In this document: one piece after another, positions 1 through 9,947 of the stretch
Position numbering within the stretch: the first letter of the stretch is position 1
Layout: every line of letters starts with the position of its first letter
Assembly (NCBI GenBank): GCA_037892935.1
Contig: JAYXKI010000004.1
Span: 1,798,001 to 1,862,000 of the forward strand
Length of the DNA stretch: 64,000 nt
Direction: 5' to 3'
Origin: Phlebopus portentosus
Lineage: Eukaryota; Basidiomycota; Agaricomycetes; Boletales; Boletinellaceae
Translations under genes and position numbers: made by a program
Notes under the pieces: generated by a model
The model's input: only the letters and a program-made list of their open reading frames with translations
Databases searched by the model: none
What the model was told of the DNA's origin: nothing

Positions 1-50
1 TGGCTCGCGTGGACAGTGGATGCACATTTGGGAGCTTATTACGTAACAAG

Positions 51-213
51 ACGTGAGGAGCTTCAGGTATATGTCTCGATAAGTCGCGGTCTTGTTTGGT
101 GCCTATAGTCAGTAGTCATCCCACTCGGCTCTAAAAGGCGATGAAAAGAGTTGTCTAACGCATGCATGTAGTTGGTGGTTCCAAAGCCTCTCATTTGCTT
201 CTCTTTGGCTTCT
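51..213 (+). repeat. Dispersed short repeat, copy 1, inserted in a desaturase intron
   Basis: About 160 bp here is similar, in the same orientation, to 4602-4755: both share the blocks AGGAGCTTC, TATGTCTCGAT, CTATAGTCAGTAG, AGAGTTGTCTAACGCATG and TTCCAAAGCCTCTCATTTG. Copy 1 is flanked by an 11-bp direct repeat, ATTACGTAACA, at 38-48 and 245-255. This fits a target-site duplication around an insertion of about 196 bp (49-244). I see no terminal inverted repeats and no coding capacity. It lies just before the exon carrying the first His box of the desaturase, so it probably landed in an intron. A SINE-like or other short non-autonomous element is the likeliest class; this is inferred from TSD length and size only. 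Confidence 0.6.
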
Positions 214-288
214 CGCGCACGAAGTGAGTCTAATCTTTGATTGGATTACGTAACATGTTGTGACTAAATCATTCCACAAATTAAATAG

Positions 289-1542
289 TGTGGTCACGGT
301 TCCTTCTTTCCCTACCCCAATCTCAACAATTTTGTGGGATTTGTTCGTATGAATCAGTGGACGGCTGACTACCGAGCACTAAAAAATATCTATAGGTTCT
401 TCATTCGTTTGTTGGAACACCTTATTATAGTTGGAAATACTCGCATCGACAGCATCACAGATTCAATGGTCACATCGAGAAAGATGAACAGTACGTGACT
501 ATTTCCCATTGTGTCCCAGAGTTATGAAAGATTATTTGCGCCATAGCTACGTTCCCAAAGTCTTGGATGCAGACCAGCCAGCTCACGGTTCTGGATTCTG
601 GGAGGCTGCAGAAGACACTCCGATCTTTCAGGTTATCAAGCTTGCCTTCCATCAGATATTCGGCTTTCAGAGCTACCTTCTCGTCAACGCCTCTGGGCAA
701 GCACGATATCCAGGGTGGACTAGCCATTTTAATCGTAAGTCGCAAGCATGGTTATTCTCAGTCGCGCATCTAACATTGGCTACAGCGTTCTGCGCTCTAT
801 ATCGTCGTTCGCAACGTTTCGATATCATTCTGTCTGATGTCGGACTGCTACTCAATCTCGCTTTTCTGGCCCACGCTGCGCGAACTCCTCCACTTAGCAC
901 TGGCGCCGTGATGCGATTATACGGCATACCCTGGATACTTCTGAACAACTGGATTGCGATGATCGTATCCCTACAGCATACGGATATTATGCTACCTCGC
1001 TATAGGGACGGAGCGTACACCTTTGCGCGCGGAGCGCTAGTTACCGTCGACCGGGAGCTCCTCGGCTGGCAGGGCAAATTCTTCCTACACTATGCGAGTC
1101 CTTGCTTTTCTCGTTGTATCGCTTATCTCTGATGGAATGGTTTTAGGTCGCCCATTGCCACGTTGTGCATCATTTCTTCCCTTCCATGCCATTCTGTGGG
1201 TGTTCATCTTGTTCTCTGCGAAATTTCTCGACATCTGAGTTTTGCTGTTCTATCTCCTAGATCATCTCGAGGAGGCCACTCAATACGCAAAAAAAGTCCT
1301 TGGTGATGACTATATTTCTTGCGATACGTCAGGGTTTAAAGCCTTATGGGAAAACGCTTTGCGTTGTCAATACGTCGATGCGAAGGGTTAGTTCCGTAAA
1401 CTTTTCACTGCTGTGTAGTGTTCTCTAACTTCTTGTCTTGAATTGACGACGGGCAGGTGACATTGTATTTTACAAAGACAAAACTGGCTCTGCGCGACTT
1501 AGAACAGCATGTGAAGACGACCTGGTCCCCATGTGGCAGTAG
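289..1542 (+). CDS. Delta-12 (omega-6) fatty acid desaturase, 5' part missing from window
   Basis: This is the C-terminal two thirds of an ER membrane di-iron desaturase that makes linoleate from oleate. Exons read as 289-342, 396-490, 547-734, 786-1093, 1147-1195, 1261-1386 and 1457-1542. The first exon starts at the CGHG of His box 1, so HE would come from the previous exon. Exon 2 carries His box 2 (SHRQHHRFNGHIEKDE), exon 3 the AEDTPIFQVIKLAFHQ block, and exon 5 His box 3 (HVVHH). The protein ends LVPMWQ before TAG at 1540. The N-terminal exons lie left of the window or were lost; 1-48 gave no convincing desaturase sequence. The intron at 1094-1146 needs a rare GC-AG donor (GCGAGT) to keep frame. 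The repeat at 49-244 sits in the preceding intron. The reading frame is otherwise intact, so the gene could be functional if its 5' end exists. Confidence 0.85.
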
Positions 1543-2372
1543 AAATTTCCGTTTGATATAGCTGACACGAGAGTCTTCGTTTCTAACGTCGATGTATCCG
1601 ACTGACGGTACGTGTCTTATTGGATGATAAACAATATTTATGGGTATAATACATATATTGGACTCGGATTTCCAAATAATGAAACCAGCGCATTATGTTT
1701 CCAAAATCTGACTGAGGTACACAACAAGCCCGATCATAACCCGGAGAGAAATCGAGCGAAGTAATCAACACTCTAACCAGCAGATTGTAAATATGCTGTA
1801 TTTTTAACGTCCTTCGTCACCGTTCTTTTGGAAACCCTATTGCATGTAAACATCCGTGACTACTAGACGATTTGGTATAATTCCTCCCTAGAGTCTACCG
1901 GGTGCCCTTCACATCGTGCATCCAGTATCATCGCTGGGCTTTTCGTCATCGACAATCAGCTCTCCCTTTTAGGATAGCGTTCGAACAAGCTGAGGGTAGA
2001 GAATGTTTACTTGCAGAACTCAAATCTGATTCTGATTCTCTCGAGTCGAAATAGCCAGTTTGGATCCGAAAATTGCGGAGTAAGTTATTTATTCTGTACA
2101 TCTTCGCGGTCATTCCATTTTACTGTAAACGTACATAACTATAAGGAGATTGGCACATTATGTCACTCAAAGGCCTCATGACCGAATCGGAGCTAAATTG
2201 ATGTTGATTTAGGAAGAATGTTCCTCCAGCACCTGGAAACAAGAGAAAGTTATCGCCTAAAGTACAAAGTCCAATGAAAAATGAATGCATACCTGTCTCC
2301 CTTGGTAATCGTTTTGAACAACGATATCTATCTTGCATTCGATGTCTCTGGGACTGGCAGACTTTACAAAGT
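1543..2372. other. Intergenic region, no gene recognised
   Basis: This lies between the convergent ends of the desaturase and the DUF6534 gene. Only short open frames without recognisable motifs are present. I see no repeat, RNA gene or domain. Confidence 0.5.
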
Positions 2373-3742
2373 TCATCGACTTTGAGACTGGAAATGCGAG
2401 ATTTTAAGTAAGAAAACGTACTTTTCGAGCTCTGCTATCGGATCCTGATGACCTGTCTACAGAGTTGGACGGAAGGTTTTCCAACCGGATGCTCATTGCT
2501 CCTCCATCTCGCATGAGGTTTTCACGAATGCTCGACCGCGCATTCAGACTGAGCAAGTAATCAGAAAACGAAAAATAATAGACAATTTGTCAATACTTAC
2601 GAAGCAAGCATGCAATTAAAGTATACTTCCACGGGACTGTAAGCGATTTGAAAAAATTGTATAGGTAATATACTCACATTTTGGCATGACAAGATCAATA
2701 AGTAGATATATAAAAGAAGAAGGCAGCACCTGATTGCCGACCAGTCCAATTAGTCCCCAAAGACTCGTCACCAAACCAGTACTAATTGTATATATAATCA
2801 GACGTTTTATTATGGAATCGGTCTTTCTGAAACCCGATCGGCGATTCCACAACAGATAGATCAGGACGACTGCGATGAGCATATCGGCAACAACGATAAG
2901 GGCATGCAAGGCGCGCTCTGTGTTGAGGACACCCAGAAGTTGAGCGGCATTGGTAAAATGATAAACCTGGCCGAAATAGGATAACGAAGTTCCTAGTTGA
3001 GCCAGCACTATGGTAACGAGGAATCCGGTTAGAAGATGGTTCTTATTGCTTACTAAAAGGTTAAGCACGTTTAGCCTGAGTGCGCTAAGATGTAGAAAGT
3101 GAAGATACATACGGTACCATACGCGAACGATAAATACAAGCTGAACCATAAAGGCCACGACACCAGCAAAAGGGGACTCATCGATCAGTGTACTGCAAGT
3201 AATGGTAAGCTATCGGGGTTTGTCTATTTGAGGGGGATACTGACCGTTGAGGATGTGCCAGAAACAATACATTACCATATTCTTTCACCAGATAAATATA
3301 CAAAGACTGTATCAAAAGCGCCTCGTGCGCTGTGTCGAGAGCCCAGACCAGGAAAATATACAGCTTGAGTTGCCATTTATCGGTCTCGGAATATATCTGG
3401 AAGTACGTGGTAAGTATTCAGGAGGATGCTTCTGGGTAGCAACGTGAAACTCACTTCGTAGTAGAAATACATTTGAACGCATCCGGCTCCCCACAACCTG
3501 ATAATTAGGTAAGTACAAGATCACCCGCCGTTCTCCCGAGGAACTGACCCCATAGAGAAGCTTTCTCGCGGCTTCAGTCAGTTCTATACTCCAAGAAGTA
3601 CGATAAGAGCCTGAACGCACACAACAGAAAGATACAAGCAGCCAAACTGTACGAACCGTGAAGTCAGTCTGAGGAATTATTGTAAAGGAAGCGTGGCACT
3701 AACGGTGCTGTCCAACTCGAGCTGAGCACGAGGAACGGCCAT
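2373..3742 (-). CDS. Basidiomycete multi-pass membrane protein, DUF6534 family
   Basis: Reading from ATG at 3742 (MAVPRAQLELDST), the gene is split by several short introns. An N-terminal segment gives CVQMYFYYE, then IYSETDKWQLKLYIF and WALDTAHEAL. The central exon (about 2650-3120) gives several hydrophobic helices. Next comes the family signature RKTDSIIKRLIIYT, followed by PKLYFNCMLASLNAR joined across two introns (one acceptor at CCCGTGGAAG). The C-terminal tail is hydrophilic and Ser-rich, with a stop near 2373. DUF6534 proteins are abundant in mushrooms; their function is unknown and a receptor- or sensor-like role is only speculation. The exact 3' end is uncertain by one small exon. 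Confidence 0.8.
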
Positions 3743-4601
3743 TGCAGAAAATCCGAGAAAGCGACAACTGGTTGATTTATCAACTAAGAGGTTTGACTCT
3801 GAGGCTTGGGAGATTCTCGAGTTCTGTCCAAGCGTCAACTGCAGATATACCGGACTGATGAGACCATCTTATAATTCGAAAAATAAGAAGGAACGAACAA
3901 CATCTCCTCCATCTGATCCACAGAACTGCACATCAGATGATATTGCTCATTCCACAATGAGTGCCGATGCGAGAGAAGGATTTATAGCGCAGCTACGATG
4001 ATGACTGGAATGGAATGTGTTAAGTAGTGATGGTATACATCAAGATGGGTGGAAGGAACATCTGATACTCATTGGCGCATCTTCCTGATGATCGATGTGG
4101 AAAGAATCGATCGATCTCGTAAAGAATTTTCCCACGGATGCAAATCGGGGGTGCTGGGTTGCTGAGTTGCTTGACGCTCACCATCCAGGCTGAGGTACTC
4201 ATCACAATCATCAGTCACCACGTTTGCTCCGAGGAGCTAATTCTATTGGCTCGGCTGGCTGCTGTGTCGCGGGATACCTGCCACGTAGTCCTCTCCCATC
4301 TTCTCCCTCTCTGCACCAGGTCCTACCCGCATCCAGCATGTGTAAGAAGTGCGAAGATAGACCCGTAATATTCAGACCGTCCAAAGTGTATGTTGCATTT
4401 TCCCATTCTAGATGTATATGTTATCCCATGTCCATTTTGCGGCAGAGCCGTTGAAGTAAAGAGCGCGATTCCCGGTCGACTTTTCATCCCTGACGCCTCA
4501 AAGTCCCTGTATTACCTAGCCAGAGACAATTTCGTGATTCCTCTGTTGGTTCCGCTTGTATGAATAGTAGACGTTCATTTGATAGTTTATAGCGAAACGG
4601 C
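3743..4601. other. Intergenic region, no gene recognised
   Basis: This is upstream of the DUF6534 gene on its strand. The open frames at 4138-4454 overlap in several frames, with no motif and no neighbouring exon signals. Nothing here can be supported as a gene. Confidence 0.45.
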
Positions 4602-4755
4602 ACGTAAGGAGCTTCGGATGTATGTCTCGATGGCTCGTGGACGTCTATAGTCAGTAGCCGTCCCTCTCTACTCTACAACGCGATGGAAAAGAGTTGTCTA
4701 ACGCATGTATTCAATCCGTGCTTCCAAAGCCTCTCATTTGCCGCTTTTGGCTCCT
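4602..4755 (+). repeat. Dispersed short repeat, copy 2
   Basis: Second, diverged copy of the element at 51-213, in direct orientation. Similarity runs from ACGTAAGGAGCTTC to about TTTTGGCTCC and then stops. I found no flanking direct repeats here, so this copy is probably older or truncated. Confidence 0.55.
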
Positions 4756-5202
4756 TGGCCTTTCTTCTAACCGAACTCTTAAAATGAGGCGGATCATAAG
4801 TCGACAAGCAACGGGTTTCCGCATACGACATCTGTTTGGACTCGGAGTTCCACTAGACCAAGCTGGTTCACTGGCCAAGATCTAAATGTGATACAAAACG
4901 AAACCTGACACAATGCCAGAACTAATCTTCCAAGTATCACGATTTGTAAACATGCTCTCTTGGTTGCTTGTCTTCCTCCCCTCCCCTATTCTGCATAGCC
5001 CTAGAAATCCTGCACGATAAACTTCTACATTTGCAATTCAACCATCGTATTTACGCGCGTCGCTGCTTTCTGTGCGTTCCGGACCTGTACTGGTGAGGCG
5101 CTTGGGGTCTACTAGATCCACTGAGAGCAGCTTTAGCAGGCTCAGAGTGCTAAAGTGCATCTATGAGTTCCTCAGGATCTTGCATCGGAGCGACAAGAGC
5201 TT
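4756..5202. other. Intergenic region, no gene recognised
   Basis: Nothing recognisable. The part next to 5203 may be decayed retrotransposon sequence, because the gag-like reading fades out gradually. Confidence 0.35.
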
Positions 5203-5690
5203 TCATGTACTACTCTCGTGGCTAGCTAGAGACGAATCGATGATCGTGCGCCACTCAGATTCATCCATAGAACCGCCGCGGTCTATGTACTCAGCTCGAA
5301 GTGCCCGACGAGCAATAATATGTTCCTTGAATGACTCGCCAACCTCGGGTCTCTTTGCATTGAGTCTCGAGCTTGCGATAAAACGCTCGTGAGACGTCTT
5401 CCGTCCAAACCGTTCATTGAGTCTTTTCCTAAGAGCTTGAGAAGTCTTATTTTCCGCTAGTAATTCACAGAGAAAGCAGAAGTCGATGTTGGAAGCTAGC
5501 TGGAGTTTCACAGCGCAGTTCATTTGATCCCAGTGTTCAGCTTCCTCTGGATGTATCACGGCATCTGGATGCCGGGAAGTTCCTTCGACGAAGCCGAGCC
5601 AGCCATTGCAGGTCAGGACGAGTTCCCGTATAGCCTTGAAATCGTCGGATCTCGTAATCGCCAGGAGACTTTATGCACTGTTTAGAGCAT
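5203..5690 (-). pseudogene. Copia-type retrotransposon gag fragment (UBN2-like)
   Basis: The minus strand reads from about 5690 through AIRELVLTCNGWLGFVEG, EEAEHWDQMNCAVKLQL, then ALRKRLNERFGRK and PEVGESFKEHIIARR. The order of a short W-containing start, a WDQ block, a hydrophobic helix and an ES-x-KEHI helix is the layout of the UBN2 gag domain of Ty1/Copia elements. No zinc knuckle, protease, integrase or reverse transcriptase follows, and no LTR pair is visible. It is best seen as a solitary decayed fragment. Assignment is by pattern only. Confidence 0.5.
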
Positions 5691-6263
5691 TTGGAGGACG
5701 CCATGGATTACAGAAAAAGTGAAATTCGAGCGTAGAAGGTAAAGAACGTCGCTGAAAAGGCTGGATTGATGATGACCGAATCAGAATAAACTGGGTTGGG
5801 CTGAGCTATCTTGCAGAAGTTCGGCGGAAGCATGATGTCGACATTTAGCGAATCGATGATGAAATAGCCACGTTCGTCTAATGGACTATACAGATACTGA
5901 AAATGCTGGTACCTGTTCTTGCGAGACTGAGGGAGACGGGTAGTGAGAGGCTTCGATTCTACGCAACAACTGAAATACGTGCCAGTGGCTGGACGACGGA
6001 TGTTTATGTAATGTCATGCCTTAGGTAATTACATAAAGTTATTATGGCTTATTCAATTCTTCATCAACATTTATTTTCTCATTTCTCGTTTTAAACCATA
6101 TCAAAAACTACAAATCTTCAATGCTTGACTCGACAATACACTATAAATCCATCTTTCTGGATGAAGATAAGCTCGAGACTCGAGTTCCTTCACTACTCCT
6201 CATCAATCAGAACGGTAGAAATATAATACAAAACAGTAGTGTCTACCTTACGAAGCGCTCCAT
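5691..6263. other. Intergenic region, AT-rich, no gene recognised
   Basis: No coding signal or repeat detected by eye. The stretch 6000-6200 is AT-rich and may hold the 3' flank of the small gene that follows on the minus strand. Confidence 0.4.
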
Positions 6264-6628
6264 TTAGACAAAATATTTGTTCACGTCAACCGTAGCATTG
6301 TTCGTAAAGTTTTGACTGCAGAAGACGGCGATTGGTTACTTTGTCTTTCCGATGCTATAGATGTATAAACGTACGTAGCAGTCTGCTCGTGGCGGCCCCT
6401 TCCAAACGTGAAGAAGTACGAGAAGTTTATCTCGAACTTGCGGCGGATGACTTGGTTAGGGCGGATAACCTGGAGGAGGGATAAACATCAGCCACAAGGT
6501 CATTTCAGAAGAGAATGCCAATATGTACGTACGATAGGTCCGACAGGGTTACCAAAATGATCGGTGAACGAAATAGTGGCAATTTCTGTGCCGGTGTTAG
6601 TGAAATCGACGTTGACACTTGACGACAT
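6264..6628 (-). CDS. Small orphan protein of about 80 aa, three exons
   Basis: ATG at 6628 opens exon 1 (6628-6533), beginning MSSSVNVDFTNTGTEIAT and containing SFTDHFGNPVGPI. After an intron with donor GTACGT, exon 2 starts at 6469 (VIRPNQVIRRKFEINF) and includes FTFGRGRHEQTA. A second intron with acceptor TTCTGCAG leads to exon 3, which ends NNATVDVNKYFV before TAA at 6266-6264. All junctions are GT-AG and keep frame. The alternating polar and hydrophobic residues suggest a small beta-sheet protein. There is no signal peptide and no Cys, so it is probably cytosolic. A good TATA box lies about 100 nt upstream. I do not recognise the family; the predicted size and fold type would suit a small lectin- or cytolysin-like fruit-body protein, but that is a guess. 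Confidence 0.5.
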
Positions 6629-6728
6629 GATTCGAGTGTTTCACGTATATATTGAGGTTCAAGCTGGGGTGGCTGGTGCTGATAAAACTCGACTATGTGC
6701 TTGAGTGATCCGACCAGAAGACTGGACC

Positions 6729-6737
6729 CTTTATATA
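6729..6737 (-). promoter_or_regulatory. TATA box of the small orphan gene
   Basis: On the minus strand TATATAAAG lies about 100 nt before the ATG at 6628. A pyrimidine-rich leader with no other ATG lies between. Position and sequence fit a strong core promoter. Confidence 0.5.
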
Positions 6738-6944
6738 CCGTCGGAGGACTACAATTCTGGTGAGCTCAGCGATGGAGCAGGGATAATAGTGCGAACCCTC
6801 AGAAAGAGAAGATGGTTGGGCGATTTGCTTGTGCTCGTGAAATGAGCGTCTGTAAGTCTTCCAAGACATGGAAGGAATGGTTCCACCTGTTCCCACTGCG
6901 CAAATGAAATGAGCGTCAATCTGATTTATATGATAATAACAAGT

Positions 6945-7100
6945 GGTTGCAGAACCTTGGATGCTATCTTCGGATGAGAGGGGGTGGACTAGGCCGTTCG
7001 CTGACGAAAACGGCATATCCCGAATAAATTGGATGCACCAGTCCACGCTGGTCTTTCCCACACCATTACCGCCAGGCAGGAGCTTGTAAAGTTTTACTCG
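6945..7100 (-). pseudogene. Possible Ras-like small GTPase fragment
   Basis: The minus strand reads KLYKLLPGGNGVGKTS, then CIQFIRD and SSEDSI. The P-loop GGNGVGKTS preceded by a KLYKL strand, and a QFI ten residues later, match the start of Ras-family GTPases. HPLSSEDSI resembles the switch I DPTIEDSY, but with the effector Thr lost and a shifted spacing. No DTAGQ, NKxD or SAK motif follows. If real, it is a 5' fragment or relic. A chance P-loop match cannot be excluded. Confidence 0.3.
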
Positions 7101-7475
7101 CTGCTTATCTTAAGTCATTAAATGTGCTTTTCTAGCCATCCTATTGCAAGATGCGGTGCTCTTGGTGCGGCTTTTGCACCTTCGTTCTGGACGGAAATTA
7201 CAAACGACCGGAACTATCCTCGAAGAACATCGCAGAAACTCTTTTTCGTTTATCAGATTGACGCCCTACTCTACCATGCTTTTGGCAGCACGAATGTCGC
7301 CTGGAGCTACGACCAAAACCCTATTTTCTCGTGGTACATGCGAGGATCGGCCTTACGAGACGAACTCTGGCTAGAGTGCACCTTGGTACAATCTCCCCTC
7401 CGAGTCAGTAGGTGCTTCAGCTCGCAAAGTCTTCCCTCCTTGTTGCACTAAGCCACTTCTTTCTGCTATCGGCTA
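7101..7475. other. Upstream region of the first VWA gene
   Basis: This lies between the Ras-like fragment and the ATG at 7476. Two overlapping open frames here lack motifs, and I treat them as noise. It should hold the promoter of the VWA gene, but I see no clear core element. Confidence 0.35.
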
Positions 7476-9095
7476 TGGGTGAGGAACTGGATGATGGCGC
7501 GACTCTGTGAGCTTTCTGCTTCGTCTTCATGGGTTATCCCTATCCCTTCTAACAATCAATGAACCAATGCAGCGATCTTTTATTCATTCTTGACGCTACT
7601 GCAAGCATGGGCAATTATATCGAAAGTGCAAAGAACAACATTGTCGAAATCTGCAGTATTCTTGCTACTTCTGGAAGGTTGAGAAGCCAAGATGGACTCC
7701 AAATTGGACTCATCGCATATCGCGACTATCCCATAGAGGAAAACGATTTCGTTGTCAAACCCCACGCATTCACGTACAACGTAAAGGAAATGGAGGAGTA
7801 TCTCGCACCTATCAAGGCACTTGGTGGCGGAGATAGACCTGAAGCGTTCAGTACAGCATTAGAATCTGCTTTTACGAATATGGCTGGGTGGAGAGACGAG
7901 GCACTGAAGGCATTCGTGGTAATCACGGATGCTGCACCACATGGGATTAAGGAACGCGACGACTCTTTTCCCGAAGGAGGCCCTACAGGTATTTCTTAAT
8001 GCATGCTGTATTGGGACACCGTTGATCTTGTCTCATTAAGGTGTGACTGTCGGTGACCCTATCAAATTGGCCAGAGAAATGGCTTTCCAGGGCTATTCGA
8101 TCGTAGGTGTTTTTTCTTCTTCTGAGATCATGGAAACTAGATTGCGATATCTAAGTCTAGTTTACTCTTGCGTGTGAACCGACTCTTGGAAATACCACGG
8201 TGATTGTTGCTTACTTCCCCCGTACTCACAAACCTGACCACGTGTAGGAGTACGCGATAGACTTCTATAAGGCGCTATCGGATATGACCCTGTAAGTTCC
8301 TTTGCTGATTATGTGCATATTCCATGAAGTTGACTTCTTGGATCCATCAGGGGGGTATTCTGCGCCTTAACCGACCACAGACTGCTCGCAGCGTGTCTTA
8401 TTGGATCCCTGCTGGAGAAAATTGACTTAAAAAAGCTCAGCGAAGAGTACCAGGCAGACATAGCTAAGCGAGTGCTCGAGGATCACCTGTCCATCGATGA
8501 AGTCGTAGAAGAACTTCATGGAAAGTTGACTCATCAGGGTCAGCAAGTCACCACCCTCCAAGTCGGCAATATTTATAACAGTCTACCTGCTGCGAAACAT
8601 AATTACAAGGCTTTCCTTGGAAGCAACTCTCTTTCCGACGCTTTGAGACTATTGAAGAGGGTAAGTTATCACCGATAATATGTTGGGCTTATCTATACTT
8701 ACTTTCCCAGGTATTTTCCAGACGTCATAATCCTGCGTGTATGAGAGCAGTCCAGGAGAGCAAAAGCATTTACGGCGACGAGCGCGGCAGCTTTTCGATG
8801 ATTACAGTTCGATTCCGAAATCTTGGAGCGCATAGAATCAGTCTGAAAATGTTCGACGCAGAACTACGAAGCATGAGTGAGGACATTGTCCTTCCGGACA
8901 ATTTTACGATAGTCAGGAGGTTTAAGGTCAATATTCCCGTCAACTTCGTTCTGATATGTGGCCCAAGAATCAAAAACTTCAGGTCTGTGTATCGATGACC
9001 CTCGTTTACCTTATCCTAAACTATCACAATTGCTTAGCCGGACCTTCGACAAAGAGCAGGACATTGATCTAGATTACATCTTCAACTACTCGTAG
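7476..9095 (+). CDS. VWA-domain protein with conserved MIDAS
   Basis: The start is taken at ATG 7476 (MGEELDDGAT), joined across an intron (acceptor at 7572) to LDLLFILDATASMG. The MIDAS motif DxTxS is intact (DATAS), with the later metal-site block GGGDRPEA and the VVITDAAPHG strand. Further exons give VTVGDPIKLAREMAFQGYSI, FTLACEPTLGNT, EYAIDFYKALSDMT, then FCALTDHRLLAACLIGSLLE, an acidic helical region and FVLICGPRIKNF. The stop is TAG at 9093. A coding-looking stretch continues in frame after this TAG (EHTPRLERF), so an intron there or a short readthrough relic is possible. VWA domains bind partner proteins through a divalent metal. This fungal family is uncharacterised, and the lack of a signal peptide suggests an intracellular protein. 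The next gene is a paralogue. Confidence 0.75.
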
Positions 9096-9947
9096 GAGCA
9101 TACACCACGCCTTGAACGTTTCAAGCTGAGAAGCAAGATCGTGTAATGTTAAGCTCCACAATTGACTGGTGATCTATCTTTATTTTGTTTGTGCTTATCG
9201 GATTAGCGCCGCGGACAGATGTCCTCTACACAGTTTCGATAGAGTTCATTCGCCTTCCGTTCAAAAAGACATACTCATTTCCTTTCACTTGTTCCTGAAT
9301 CGGAGATCCTCGCAAACGTGTTTTGCGCATTGCAATGCTTAGAGCTGAGAAATATGACTCAGCAGTGACTACGTCAATCAGTGGCTTGGTCCGTCAATGC
9401 CAATCAAATTGGCAACTGCTGCGGTTCTTTTTAATTCAGAACGTATGGGCGTTTATTGCATCATCCTCCGCAAGGACTACATTACTGGCTCGCGCCTTCT
9501 GCCGGCTTCGAATTAGGTTTGTCTCCGGAACTTGTTTCAGGACGGTTGAATATCATGGTATGTACTTTCTTGTGCCGTCTTAGCCGAGCATTAATGCACG
9601 AGCGCTATCAGAGACAGAGCCAAACTTCTGCTACAAACGACTATTTCCCTCCGGTTTCCTTCTGGGAATTTCATTTTACGATCGCTCCACCGTATCGCCA
9701 GGAAGTGTTCGTTCTTAGAGCGCTGGATTGGAAGGATCAAGTTCCCACTATAAGGATAAGGAAACTTTATGTAGACTCTGAGTCGAGCAGCGAGGTGTCA
9801 ATGAGGCGAAACATTCCAGCGCTTCGAACTCTGACGACTACTATTTGAAGGCTTTCTGCCTGTCCGCCCTTTTCAGCAAGATACATCACTCCTACACATT
9901 CATCGAAAGAGAAGCAACTGATACGAACTCAAGGTCAGCAAAGCACT
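9096..9947 (+). other. Unassigned region with coding-like relics between the VWA genes
   Basis: Several short stretches look protein-like: TVSIEFIRLPFKKTY near 9225, AAVLFNSERMGVYCI near 9420 and FFPPVSFWEFHF-type text near 9650. They lie in different frames with stops between them, and I could not join them by GT-AG introns. They may be extra 3' exons of the first VWA gene, or a broken copy of a third family member. Confidence 0.3.

Noticed and set aside
509..1132. A single-exon gene starting at the ATG near 509
   Set aside because: The upstream exons (His boxes 1 and 2) join by GT-AG introns in frame, so that ATG is inside an intron before the exon at 547.
4138..4454. Two overlapping plus-strand frames as a small gene
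   Set aside because: No motif, no sensible introns, no promoter signal.
49..4755. The two short repeats as LTRs of one 4.6-kb retrotransposon
   Set aside because: The sequence between them holds a desaturase and a membrane-protein gene, and the 11-bp flanking repeat surrounds only the first copy.
7122..7451. A 109-codon frame before the first VWA gene
   Set aside because: Overlapped by another frame; no motif; sits in the expected promoter region.
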